Positions 19,630 through 29,808 of a DNA stretch of 64,000 nt are shown here, in pieces. Position 1 is the stretch's first letter. Each line of letters opens with the position of its first letter. The notes beneath the pieces are model-generated. The model made no database searches, was not told the origin of the DNA, and saw only the letters and a list, made by a program, of their open reading frames with translations. Position numbers and translations under genes: made by a program. This stretch comes from Trematomus loennbergii (lineage: Eukaryota > Chordata > Actinopteri > Perciformes > Nototheniidae). Where the stretch lies: positions 1 to 64,000 of the forward strand of contig JAAOOA010001682.1 in assembly GCA_012861695.1 (NCBI GenBank), in the 5' to 3' direction.

Positions 19630-20090
19630 CTCTTCTTTGATCCTGATCAACTTCAAAGAACTCAACCAAGAAGAGTTATCGGGAATCTAGATAGAGTAAA
19701 AAGCACTTTCAGAAATATGGCAGTTGAATGTTGAGTCTTTTCAAGACAATTGTTGGATGAGCAAGACAATTGTTTGTTGAGCATGGCTTTTGAATTGTAC
19801 GGCTTTGGCTCTCCGTGTATTCAAATCGAAGAGGCATGTCGTCCTGTGAACAACTGAAGGTTGTTAATAGCAGTTATGCTCAGGGCACTTCAATTCTGCA
19901 ACCAAGGACTTTCTTTCATACGAAATTTCAGTTGCCATGGTTCAGGTACGCGCTTATCCAAAAGTGTTTCCAAGGGCCTCTTGGTGGCATCCTCGTTCAT
20001 GGATGTTATAATGTGGTCGGTCGTATTGAAGGTTTACAATTAAATATCAATGTTGCATCTACGCGCAAACGTGTACTTAGCTTTCCAGCA

Positions 20091-20162
20091 GTTTCTGTAG
20101 TGTAGTGGTCATCACGTTCGCCTCACACGTGAAAGGTCCCGGCTCAAAACTGGGCAGAAACA
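20091..20162 (+). tRNA. tRNA-Val(CAC), 72 nt
   Basis: One C is missing before the T stem (GGTCCCGG), and there are changes to CACGTGAAAGG and AACTGGG. Probably weakened. Confidence 0.65.
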
Positions 20163-20751
20163 CTCTTCTTTGATCCTGATCAACTTCAAAGAACTCAACC
20201 AAGAAGAGTTATTGGGAATCTAGATAGAGTAAAAAGCACTTTCAGAAATATGGCAGTTGAATGTTGAGTCTTTTCAAGACAATTGTTTGTTGAGCATGGC
20301 TTTTGAATTGTACGGCTTTGGCTCTCCGTGTATTCAAATCGAAGAGGCATGTCGTCCTGTGAACAACTGAAGGTTGTTAATAGCAGTTATGCTCAGGGTA
20401 CTTCAATTCTGCAACCAAGGACTTTCTTTTCGTTCCTGCTCATAGTTTGTCCGATCAAAATGGAAAATATAAAGGGATTTCTTTCCTTGCTTGATTTTGT
20501 CTGTCAAAAGTGCAATCGTTGAGCGCATTGCAGTGGTCATTGATTGTAATTCTCCTTCAATGATTTGAAGCATGCTCTTGGTAGCTTTGTCATGGATATT
20601 ATAATGATGACCATACGAAATTTCAGTTGCCATGGTTCAGGTACGCGCTTATCCGAAAGTGTTTCCAAGGGCCTCTTGGTGGCATCCTCGTTCATGAGTT
20701 GATTGATGCTTGCCTCCTTTGGTGAATAAAGGTTGGCTGTTATTGAAAATT

Positions 20752-20823
20752 CTCCCCGTCGGGGAATCGAACCCCGGTCTTCTGCGTGACAAGCAGAGAT
20801 ACTGTCCACTATACTAACGAGGA
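20752..20823 (-). tRNA. tRNA-Asp(GTC)
   Basis: 72 nt, intact, with T4 terminator. The first Asp copy after the run of short Val-only units. Confidence 0.95.
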
Positions 20824-21075
20824 ATGTTCTAGTAGCAATCCTAGCACGTCAACCCTACGTGGCGCTCTTCGAGGGGTTACAGGTCATATCCAGGATAGCA
20901 TTTGGGTTCAGTATACAGTTGCTGTCACGAAAGTCAATGACGCTGCAGCTGTGACTGGATCCAGTGTAAAATCTCTCAGAGTCTCAGAAATCAACATGTG
21001 GTCCGTCGTTTTGAAGGTTTACAATTAAATATCAATGTTGCATCTACGCGCAAACGTGTACTTAGCTTTCCAGCA

Positions 21076-21147
21076 GTTTCTGTAGTGTAGTGGTCATCAC
21101 GTTCGCCTAACACGTGAAAGGTCCCCGGCTCAAAACCGGCAGAAACA
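21076..21147 (+). tRNA. tRNA-Val(AAC), 72 nt
   Basis: AAC anticodon with a G-T wobble in the anticodon stem (TTCGC/GTGAA). One G is missing in the T stem (ACCGGCAG). Confidence 0.7.
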
Positions 21148-21721
21148 CTCTTCTTTGATCCTGATCAACTTCAAAGAACTCAACCAAAAAGTTATCGGGA
21201 ATCTAGATAGAGTAAAAAGCTCTTCCAGAAATATGGCAGTCTTTTCAAGACAATTGTTTTGTTGGCATGGCTTTTGAATTGTACGGCTTTGGCTCTCCGT
21301 GTATTCAAATCGAAGAGGCATGTCGTCCTTGAACAACTGAAGGTTGTTAATAGCAGTTATGCTCAGGGTACTTCAATTCTGCAACCAAGGACTTTCTTTT
21401 CGTTCCTGCTCATAGTTTGTCCGGTCAAAATGGAAAATATAAAGGGATTTCTTTCCTTGCTTGATTTTGTCTGTCAAAAGTGCAATCGTTGAGCGCATTG
21501 CAGTGGTCATTGATTGTAATTCTCCTTCAATGACTTGAAGGATGCTCTTGGTAGCTTTGTCATGGATATTATAATGATGACCATACGAAATTTCAGTTGC
21601 CATGGTTCAGGTACGCGCTTATCCGAAAGTGTTTCCAAGGGCCTCTTGGTGGCATCCTCGTTCATGAGTTGATTGATGCTTGCCTCCTTTGGTGAATAAA
21701 GGCTGGCTGTTATTGAAAATT

Positions 21722-21792
21722 CTCCCCGTCGGGGATCGAACCCCGGTCTTCTGCGTGACAAGCAGAGATACTGTCCACTATACTAACGAGGA
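21722..21792 (-). tRNA. tRNA-Asp(GTC), 71 nt
   Basis: One base is missing in the T loop (plus strand GGGGATCG instead of GGGGAATCG), leaving a six-base loop. It may be a homopolymer-type error. Confidence 0.75.
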
Positions 21793-21981
21793 ATGTTCTA
21801 GTAGCAATCCTAGCACGTCAACCCTACGTGGCGCTCTTCGAGGGGTTACAGGTCATATCCAGGATAGCATTTGGGTTCAGTATACAGTTGCTGTCACGAA
21901 AGCCAATGACGCTGCAGCTGTGACTGGATCCAGTGTAAATCTCTGGCATCTACGCGCAAACGTGTACTTAGCTTTCCAGCA

Positions 21982-22022
21982 GTTTCTGTAGTGTAGTGGT
22001 CATCACGTTCGCCTAACACGCA
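21982..22022 (+). pseudogene. tRNA-Val 5' half at the inversion point
   Basis: Normal up to the anticodon loop CTAACAC, then changes to GCAGAG, which belongs to the tRNA-Asp anticodon stem, and passes into the inserted segment. It is thus a Val/Asp hybrid end. Confidence 0.75.
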
Positions 22023-22023
22023 G

Positions 22024-22433
22024 AGGTAAGCCGTGTATACCCATAGAAGACTTTCTATTGGCCAGAAGTACCTAGACACACAGAGTTAAAGACAAACAAA
22101 CAAACAACTAACAACTATTGCAAAAACAGTGTAACAATATGATAAGTGTTAATTCAGTCATAGAAAAATAAGCCCCACTTACGTTTGATAAGTTTGACGT
22201 GAAGTCGAATTGTGTCGCTAATGTCGTCTCTATCTGTAAGATGCTGCTGCTGTTGCTCCGTCTCTCACTCTCTGTCACTGGAAACGGGTCTCCTTACCTC
22301 TACCAAAAGGGTGCAACAGCGCCCCCAATTGCTCGCTTGTGGCCAGAAATATATTGCAGTCACAGTGTAGAACTACCATAGAGAATGAATGGTAAAGTTA
22401 AGAGAGTTAGACCTTACTATACGCGCTCCCCGC
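22024..22433 (-). other. Internally deleted copy of the 3.5-kb segment at the palindrome turn
   Basis: The first ~43 bp match 14,544-14,587 (GTAAGCCGTG to GGCCAGAAG). The sequence then jumps to what corresponds to about 17,695 (TAGACACACAGAGTTAAAG) and continues to the same ACGCGCTCCCCGCG end, a loss of about 3.1 kb. It separates the left array (Val on +) from the inverted right array (Asp on +). Confidence 0.88.
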
Positions 22434-22467
22434 GCAGAAGACCGGGGTTCGATTCCCCGACGGGGAG
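22434..22467 (+). pseudogene. tRNA-Asp 3' half at the inversion point
   Basis: Starts GCAGAAGACC in the 3' anticodon stem and includes the whole T arm and acceptor 3' strand (CGACGGGGAG). It is on the plus strand, opposite to the left-array Asp genes. Confidence 0.85.
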
Positions 22468-23040
22468 AATTTTCAATAACAGCCAGCCTTTATTCACCAA
22501 AGGAGGCAAGCATCAATCAACTCATGAACGAGGATGCCACCAAGAGGCCCTTGGAAACACTTTCGGATAAGCGCGTACCTGAACCATGGCAACTGAAATT
22601 TCGTATGGTCATCATTATAATATCCATGACAAAGCTACCAAGAGCATGCTTCAAATCATTGAAGGAGAATTACAATCAATGACCACTGCAATGCGCTCAA
22701 CGATTGCACTTTTGACAGACAAAATCAAGCAAGGAAAGAAATCCCTTTATATTTTCCATTTTGACCGGACAAACTATGAGCAGGAACGAAAAGAAAGTCC
22801 TTGGTTGCAGAATTGAAGTACCCTGAGCATAACTGCTATTAACAACCTTCAGTTGTTCACAGGACGACATGCCTCTTCGATTAGAATACACGGAGAGCCA
22901 AAGCCGTACAATTCAAAAGCCATGCTCAACAAACAATTGTCTTGAAAAACTGCCATATTTCTGAAAGCTTTTTACTCTATCTAGATTCCTGATAACTTTT
23001 TTGGTTGAGTTCTTTGAAGTTGATCAGGATCAAAGAAGAG

Positions 23041-23113
23041 TGTTTCTGCCCAGTTTTGAGCTGGGGACCTTTCGCGTGTTAGGCGAACGTGATGACCACT
23101 ACACTACAGAAAC
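23041..23113 (-). tRNA. tRNA-Val(AAC)
   Basis: 73 nt. The T stem has a compensated change (CCAG/CTGG type, from CCGG/CCGG), so pairing is kept. C54 T loop. Confidence 0.83.
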
Positions 23114-23365
23114 TGCTGGAAAGCTAAGTACACGTTTGCGCGTAGATGCAACATTGATATTTAATTGTAAACCTTCAAAACGACGGACCACATGTTGATT
23201 TCTGAGACTCTGAGAGATTTTACACTGGATCCAGTCACAGCTGCAGCGTCATTGACTTTCGTGACAGCAACTGTATACTGAACCCAAATGCTATCCTGGA
23301 TATGACCTGTAACCCCTCGAAGAGCGCCACGTAGGGTTGACGTGCTAGGATTGCTACTAGAACAT

Positions 23366-23437
23366 TCCTCGTTAGTATAGTGGACAGTATCTCTGCTTGT
23401 CACACAGAAGACCGGGGTTCGATTCCCCGACGGGGAG
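23366..23437 (+). tRNA. tRNA-Asp(GTC) with one stem mismatch
   Basis: 72 nt. The loop-proximal base of the 3' anticodon stem is A instead of G (TCACACAGAAG), giving a C-A clash. Otherwise intact, with TTTT 4 nt downstream. Confidence 0.85.
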
Positions 23438-24025
23438 AATTTTCAATAACAGCCAGCCTTTATTCACCAAAGGAGGCAAGCATCAATCAACTCATGAACG
23501 AGGATGCCACCAAGAGGCCCTTGGAAACACTTTCGGATAAGCGCGTACCTGAACCATGGCAACTGAAATTTCGTATGGTCATCATTATAATATCCATGAC
23601 AAAGCTACCAAGAGCATGCTTCAAATCATTGAAGGAGAATTACAATCAATGACCACTGCAATGCGCTCAACGATTGCACTTTTGACAGACAAAATCAGCA
23701 AGGAAAGAAATCCCTTTATATTTTCCATTTTGACCGGACAAACTATGAGCAGGAACGAAAAGAAAGCCCTTGGTTGCAGAATTGAAGTACCCTGAGCATA
23801 ACTGCTATTAACAACCTTCAGTTGTTCACAGGACGACATGCCTCTTCGATTTGAATACACGGAGAGCCAAAGCCGTACAATTCAAAAGCCATGCTCAACA
23901 AACAATTGTCTTGAAAAGACTCAACATTCAACTGCCATATTACTGAAAGTGCTTTTTACTCTATCTAGATTCCCGATAACTCTTCTTGGTTGAGTTCTTT
24001 GAAGTTGATCAGGATCAAAGAAGAG

Positions 24026-24098
24026 TGTTTCTGCCCGGTTTTGAGCCGGGGACCTTTCGCGTGTTAGGCGAACGTGATGACCACTACACTACAGAAAC
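24026..24098 (-). tRNA. tRNA-Val(AAC)
   Basis: 73 nt with all stems paired. C54 T loop. Confidence 0.85.
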
Positions 24099-24350
24099 TG
24101 CTTGAAAGCTAAGTACACGTTTGCGCGTAGATGCAACATTGATATTTAATTGTAAACCTTCAAAACGACGGACCACATGTTGATTTCTGAGACTCTGAGA
24201 GATTTTACACTGGATCCAGTCACAGCTGCAGCGTCATTGACTTTCGTGACAGCAACTGTATACTGAACCCAAATGCTATCCTGGATATGACCTGTAACCC
24301 CTCGAAGAGCGCCACGTAGGGTTGACGTGCTAGGATTGCTACTAGAACGT

Positions 24351-24422
24351 TCCTCGTTAGTATAGTGGACAGTATCTCTGCTTGTCACGCAGAAGACCGG
24401 GGTTCGATTCCCCGACGGGGAG
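24351..24422 (+). tRNA. tRNA-Asp(GTC)
   Basis: 72 nt, intact, T4 terminator at about 24,426. Confidence 0.95.
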
Positions 24423-25011
24423 AATTTTCAATAACAGCCAGCCTTTATTCACCAAAGGAGGCAAGCATCAATCAACTCATGAACGAGGATGCCACCAAGA
24501 GGCACTTGGAAACACTTTCGGATAAGCGCGTACCTGAACCATGGCAACTGAAATTTCGTATGGTCATCATTATAATATCCATGACAAAGCTACCAAGAGC
24601 ATGCTTCAAATCATTGAAGGAGAATTACAATCAATGACCACTGCAATGCGCTCAACGATTGCACTTTTGACAGACAAAATCAAGCAAGGAAAGAAATCCC
24701 TTTATATTTTCCATTTTGACCGGACAAACTATGAGCAGGAACGAAAAGAAAGTCCTTGGTTGCAGAATTGAAGTACCCTGAGCATAACTGCTATTAACAA
24801 CCTTCAGTTGTTCACAGGACGACATGCCTCTTCGATTTGAATACACGGAGAGCCAAAGCCGTACAATTCAAAAGCCATGCTCAACAAACAATTGTCTTGA
24901 AAAGACTCAACATTCAACTGCCATATTACTGAAAGTGCTTTTTGCTCTATCTAGATTCCCGATAACTCTTCTTGGTTGAGTTCTTTGAAGTTGATCAGGA
25001 TCAAAGAAGAG

Positions 25012-25084
25012 TGTTTCTGCCCGGTTTTGAGCCGGGGACCTTTCGCGTGTTAGGCGAACGTGATGACCACTACACTACAGAAAC
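25012..25084 (-). tRNA. tRNA-Val(AAC)
   Basis: 73 nt, identical to the copy at 24,026. Confidence 0.85.
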
Positions 25085-25335
25085 TGCTTGAAAGCTAAGT
25101 ACACGTTTGCGCGTAGATGCAACATTGATATTTAATTGTAAACCTTCAAAACGACGGACCACTGTTGATTTCTGAGACTCTGAGAGATTTTACACTGGAT
25201 CCAGTCACAGCTGCAGCGTCATTGACTTTCGTGACAGCAACTGTATACTGAACCCAAATGCTATCCTGGATATGACCTGTAACCCCTCGAAGAGCGCCAC
25301 GTAGGGTTGACGTGCTAGGATTGCTACTAGAACGT

Positions 25336-25406
25336 TCCTCGTTAGTATAGTGGACAGTATCTCTGCTTGTCACGCAGAAGACCGGGTTCGATTCCCCGAC
25401 GGGGAG
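25336..25406 (+). tRNA. tRNA-Asp(GTC), 71 nt
   Basis: One G is missing in the T stem (ACCGGGTTCG). Otherwise intact. Confidence 0.75.
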
Positions 25407-25994
25407 AATTTTCAATAACAGCCAGCCTTTATTCACCAAAGGAGGCAAGCATCAATCAACTCATGAACGAGGATGCCACCAAGAGGCCCTTGGAAACACT
25501 TTCGGATAAGCGCGTACCTGAACCATGGCAACTGAAATTTCGTATGGTCATCATTATAATATCCATGACAAAGCTACCAAGAGCATGCTTCAAATCATTG
25601 AAGGAGAATTACAATCAATGACCACTGCAATGCGCTCAACGATTGCACTTTTGACAGACAAAACAAGCAAGGAAAGAAATCCCTTTATATTTTCCATTTT
25701 GACCGGACAAACTATGAGCAGGAACGAAAAGAAAGTCCTTGGTTGCAGAATTGAAGTACCCTGAGCATAACTGCTATTAACAACCTTCAGTTGTTCACAG
25801 GACGACATGCCTCTTCGATTTGAATACACGGAGAGCCAAAGCCGTACAATTCAAAAGCCATGCTCAACAAACAATTGTCTTGAAAAGACTCAACATTCAA
25901 CTGCCATATTACTGAAAGTGCTTTTTACTCTATCTAGATTCCCGATAACTCTTCTTGGTTGAGTTCTTTGAAGTTGATCAGGATCAAAGAAGAG

Positions 25995-26031
25995 TGTTTC
26001 TGCCCGGTTTTGAGCCGGGGACCTTTCGCGC
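25995..26031 (-). pseudogene. tRNA-Val 3' half, interrupted (right arm)
   Basis: Mirror of 18,059-18,094. The T arm and acceptor 3' strand precede the 3.5-kb segment. Confidence 0.85.
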
Positions 26032-26935
26032 GGGGAGCGCGTATAGTAAGGTCTAACTCTCTTAACTTTACCATTCATTCTCTATGGTAGTTCTTACACT
26101 GTGACTGCAATATATTTCTGGCCACAAGCGAGAAATTGGGGGCGCTGTTGCACCCTTTTGGTAGAAGTAAGGAGACCCCGTTTCCAGTGACAGAGAGTGA
26201 GAAACGGAGCAGCAGCAGCAGCATCTTACAGATAGAGACGACATTAGCGACACAATTCGACTTCACACGTCAAACTTATCAAACGTAATGGGGCTTATTT
26301 TTCTATGACTGAATTAACACTTATCATATTGTTACACTGTTTTTGCAATAGTTGTTAGTTGTTTGTTTGTTTGTCTTTAACTCTGTGTGTCTAAGGTATG
26401 TAACTTTTGTTAGCTAACGTTACACTAACGTCATGTATTTACAGTAAATGTCAGCGTTAACAGCAGCTGATTTATTACTCATTACACATGGCAAAAGAGC
26501 TGTCAAATGTGTTTTACAGGTGTATCTTGTAACACTGATCCAAAAACTGCATTATTTGACTCTTTTCAATGCTGCAGTTCTACTACTACAGGTAAATACT
26601 ACAGTATTCAGTCTTAAAACTCTTTTTTTGCTATCTTCTATTATACTTTTGTTATTATTTTATGGCTAAAGATGTTACCCATCTGCTTTTCAGTCTGTCT
26701 GTTCGTGTAATAGAGAAGTTGTTACCTAGTCATTACAAATCCCAATTAATGTAAACATGAAATAAAGTGAGTTCACTCACATTGACAGGGCAATACATAA
26801 CAAATCTTCCTGCCCACCTGCCCCTCTGTTTGTTTGTTTGTCTGCCTGTCTGATCATGTAATATAAAATGTGTTACCTATACAAATCCTGGTTAACGTGA
26901 ATGAATGAAATGAATAACTCTGCTAATATAACAGT

Positions 26936-27286
26936 ATGATGATTTTTGCACTTCTTAATATATATACTTTGCATTGTGTTTTGCTGTGTGCAGGAGATAA
27001 TGAAGAAAACCATATTCTTCCCAGGAAAGATGAGAGTGTCTTTCAGGAAGGGTCCATCTGGCCACCTGAGACAGGACCCTTCAGAGGAGGGTATGAGAAT
27101 ACAAAAAATCCTTCCCTTCAGGACAAGTCTGCTGCTCAGAAGCATGAGCATGTGAGGACAAATGCTCTCACTGAGGTCCTTCAGAGGGGAGGGGATGTAT
27201 CTGACCGACTCGAGGTGATGGGGGAGTACGTGCTACAGTTCGGAAAGTATAAGGGGAAACTGTACTCCATCACCTGTGCTTTATAG
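26936..27286 (+). pseudogene. Exon-like ORF ending in an FGKYKGK motif (right arm)
   Basis: Same protein as the left-arm copy at 16,808-17,158. The acceptor TGTGTGCAG ends at 26,993, so the real exon would start at the Asp/Glu-rich stretch. The stop lies at 27,284-27,286, before the GTAAGT donor at 27,445, so translation would end inside the exon. It is either a truncated protein or decayed. ExoX-like C-terminal affinity is only a motif-level guess. Confidence 0.5.
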
Positions 27287-28271
27287 GGCCACCAGCAGCA
27301 GTCTCCAGAGCCCCGGCTGTGTCTACACCAACAGGTTTCTCTCCAGCAGTGTGGAGTGATAACTTGGCCGTGTTCTGGTCTGTTCTGATGCTTGTGTTAT
27401 TCTGTTCTCCAACTAACTGAAGGATTAACATGTCAGCAATGATGGTAAGTGTTTTTCCTTTTTTGCATGCTTTTTTTAGACTGTCATACAAGGATTTGGC
27501 ATTTTAAATATTGGCTTAGGAAACCTAGCTTCTTACCCTCTAAGATATCATGCCACACCTTTGAATGAAAGATGTGCTTGCTATATATGTATGCTGTTTC
27601 TCTGCTTTACCTGTTTCCAAACACATATAGACATTATGTTTTTCTATTTCAAATATTTGGGATTCACAAGTGAATGCAACAGGGTATTTTCATTCTGTTA
27701 AAGAGACAACAGGTAAAGACAGATTGTGAAGCTTGAAACAACTTAACACTTGAGGAACATGACACAGGATTGTCTCTACAGCCCACAGGACTTATCCAAC
27801 TGCCACTGCCACTGTGTCCAGACCCGATGGACCTGCTCCTCTGAAAGGTTATTGGGTTTTTATACTCCTCACTTGGATCCATCTTGAATCTTTTTCATAC
27901 ATATTATGTATATATACCCTCATGTTTGCCTTTCATCCTTCAGCCACAGTGAAGGCCCCGCTGCCGGTCCTCCTCAGCTGCTCGCCATTTAGGTAAAGTT
28001 AAGTAATGATATCATCGTCTCTGTTTTCATTTTTCACAACTTCTTAAATGCTGCTTCTTAATTTCGATGTATAATGTGTATACATCACTTGCCTGTTTGT
28101 ATCTCATCATCCCAGATTCATCACTACATAATATGGCCCCTGTGGAAGCGCAGGGAGACACTGTCCTCGATGAAGGTATGGATATCTGTGACACTGTATT
28201 ATAGCAGTCATTTATATAGAGCTTTATTCAATTTATCTGATGTAACTGTGGTGTTTTGCTGTGTCTTACAG

Positions 28272-28431
28272 CTCTGACTTGCCCAGGGAAGTATATCTAC
28301 TGCCCTCCAGAGTCTTCTCCTTATATAATGCACAGGGCATGGAGAAGGAGATGACGTGGCGGGAGTTCCAGCAGTCGGACTTCTATGATGCTGAAAGGGA
28401 CAGATGGATTGCAGACAAAAGGAAGCCCTAA
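28272..28431 (+). pseudogene. Terminal exon-like block (right arm)
   Basis: After acceptor CTTACAG one frame reads SDLPREVYLLPSRVFSLYNA and on through MTWREFQQSDFYDAERDRW to a stop at 28,429-28,431. Joining it to the preceding block with donor AAG|GTATGG (28,175) brings in a stop in this frame, so the splice model is not continuous. The protein is not recognised. Confidence 0.45.
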
Positions 28432-29096
28432 CCTACCCTCACATACACACAGGCACGCCACTTCCTGGGTCTACTAAGTTGCATACTAACTTAACATACA
28501 AACTAAGACGTTTTGCCTGCAAGAAAAGCGAGACCCCTAAACTATCAGCCTTTTCACCAGTCCTGACAATCCTGCCGATAACAAAACAGTTTTGGTTAAT
28601 GCCCTCAAAAAACTCTATTCATAATAAAGAATAATAATCATTTCAGGGATTTCTATAGGTCCTCCACTCCAACCTTGTCGGTGCTGGGGCCTGCACTAGA
28701 ATATTATATACTATACTAGAATAAATATAATTATTGCACTAGAATACATTTAAAAAAAAGAGCAAGTAAGAGGGTATAAATCACTAAAATGAGAATAGAA
28801 TGCAGAATAGAAACCATACAAGAACATGAGGTGAAAAACATTTCAGATAATGGATGGTGGTGAGATCAAATACATCTATAATAACAATACACTATCTTCT
28901 GCTAAATTATAATATTATAATATATATTAAGGTGCAATACAACATATCATATAGTCCAAAAATACAAAGAATATAATATAGTTCAATCCTTTTTTCAGGA
29001 TCTGATTGTTCTCTCTGTATTGTGTTTTCAGTGTTTTTTATATATTTGTAGTTCTATTTGTATTATTTCCTATATTTGATGTTTCAGCTGTTTTTG

Positions 29097-29102
29097 AATA
29101 AA
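29097..29102 (+). terminator. Polyadenylation signal candidate
   Basis: AATAAA followed by a TGTGACTGTCTTTACTTG GT/T-rich stretch, about 665 bp after the terminal block stop. Its mirror is at about 14,999 on the minus strand. Confidence 0.5.
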
Positions 29103-29568
29103 TGATCTTGAATGCATCACTGTGACTGTCTTTACTTGATAGAGGAAGTAATAGTGATAGAAAGAAGAATGAAGCACACTCATATGCTCAATGTAAACAT
29201 CTGTACAATAAACATATTTAAAAAATATTAATTATAAGTAAAAATACAAAATAATTATATAAAACATTATTATTACTAATATTAAGATATCATTATTTGT
29301 GTATTATTGTTATGATTGCTATATATTAAGGTTAAAATAACTATTATAGAAGCAGCAAGGAAAGAACAATTCATTTCTAACTCCAAATATCAGTTTCAAC
29401 TTTAACTTTAAACGATTGAAAAGATAAATGTAGTGTTTGTGTATAATGAGCAACATTTTGAAACTGAATGTGGGGGATTTTGTTTGGGTCAGGTGGGATT
29501 CGAACCGTCGTTCTTTTGAAAAGGCTTCTGGCCAATAGAAAGTCTTCTATGGGTATACACGGCTTACC

Positions 29569-29611
29569 TTCGCGTGTTAGGCGAACGTGATGACCACTAC
29601 ACTACAGAAAC
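29569..29611 (-). pseudogene. tRNA-Val 5' half, interrupted (right arm)
   Basis: Mirror of 14,502-14,543, AAC loop. The CGCGAA bases next to the segment duplicate those on the other side. Confidence 0.85.
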
Positions 29612-29808
29612 TGCTGGAAAGCTAAGTACACGTTTGCACGTGATACAACATTGATATTTAATTGTAAACCTTCAAAACGACGGACCACATGTTGATTTCT
29701 GAGACTCTGAGAGATTTTACACTGGATCCAGTCACAGCTGCAGCGTCATTGACTTTCGTGACAGCAACTGTATACTGAACCCAAATGCTATCCTGGATAT
29801 GACCTGTA
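29612..29808. repeat. Last tRNA-array spacer, cut off
   Basis: Reverse-oriented spacer matching the other units until GATATGACCTGTAA, where Ty3/gypsy sequence begins. The mirror position in the left arm is about 14,290, where the array continues normally. Confidence 0.85.

Larger units (their letters stand above)
18059..22023. repeat. tRNA array, left inner block with short units
   Basis: Four short units (spacing 510, 513 and 534 bp; Val starts 18,534, 19,044, 19,557 and 20,091) lack tRNA-Asp because spacer is deleted between GACTTTCTTTC and ACGAAATTTCAG. Two long ~980-bp units with both tRNAs follow (Val at 21,076 and 21,982). The 534-bp unit has an extra 21-bp duplication of GAGCAAGACAATTGT near 19,755. 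Confidence 0.92.
22434..26031. repeat. tRNA array, right inner block (inverted)
   Basis: Three long units in reverse orientation: tRNA-Val on minus (23,041, 24,026, 25,012) and tRNA-Asp on plus (23,366, 24,351, 25,336), spacing about 985 bp. The spacers are reverse complements of those in the left block. Confidence 0.93.
26032..29568 (+). other. 3.5-kb exon-bearing segment inside tRNA-Val (right arm)
   Basis: Near-identical reverse complement of 14,544-18,058. In transcription order: a 5' exon-like region with CAGCAGCAGCAG near 26,210-26,222, whose donor is GTAATG here but GTAAGT in the left arm; a TTAG(C)TAACGTTA-rich intron; an exon-like block from 26,994 to a GTAAGT donor at 27,445; small blocks flanked by AG/GT near 27,782-27,847, 27,944-27,990 and 28,118-28,175; a terminal block from 28,272; and AATAAA at 29,097-29,102. 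Single-base differences between arms fall in both exon-like and intron-like parts. Confidence 0.7.
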
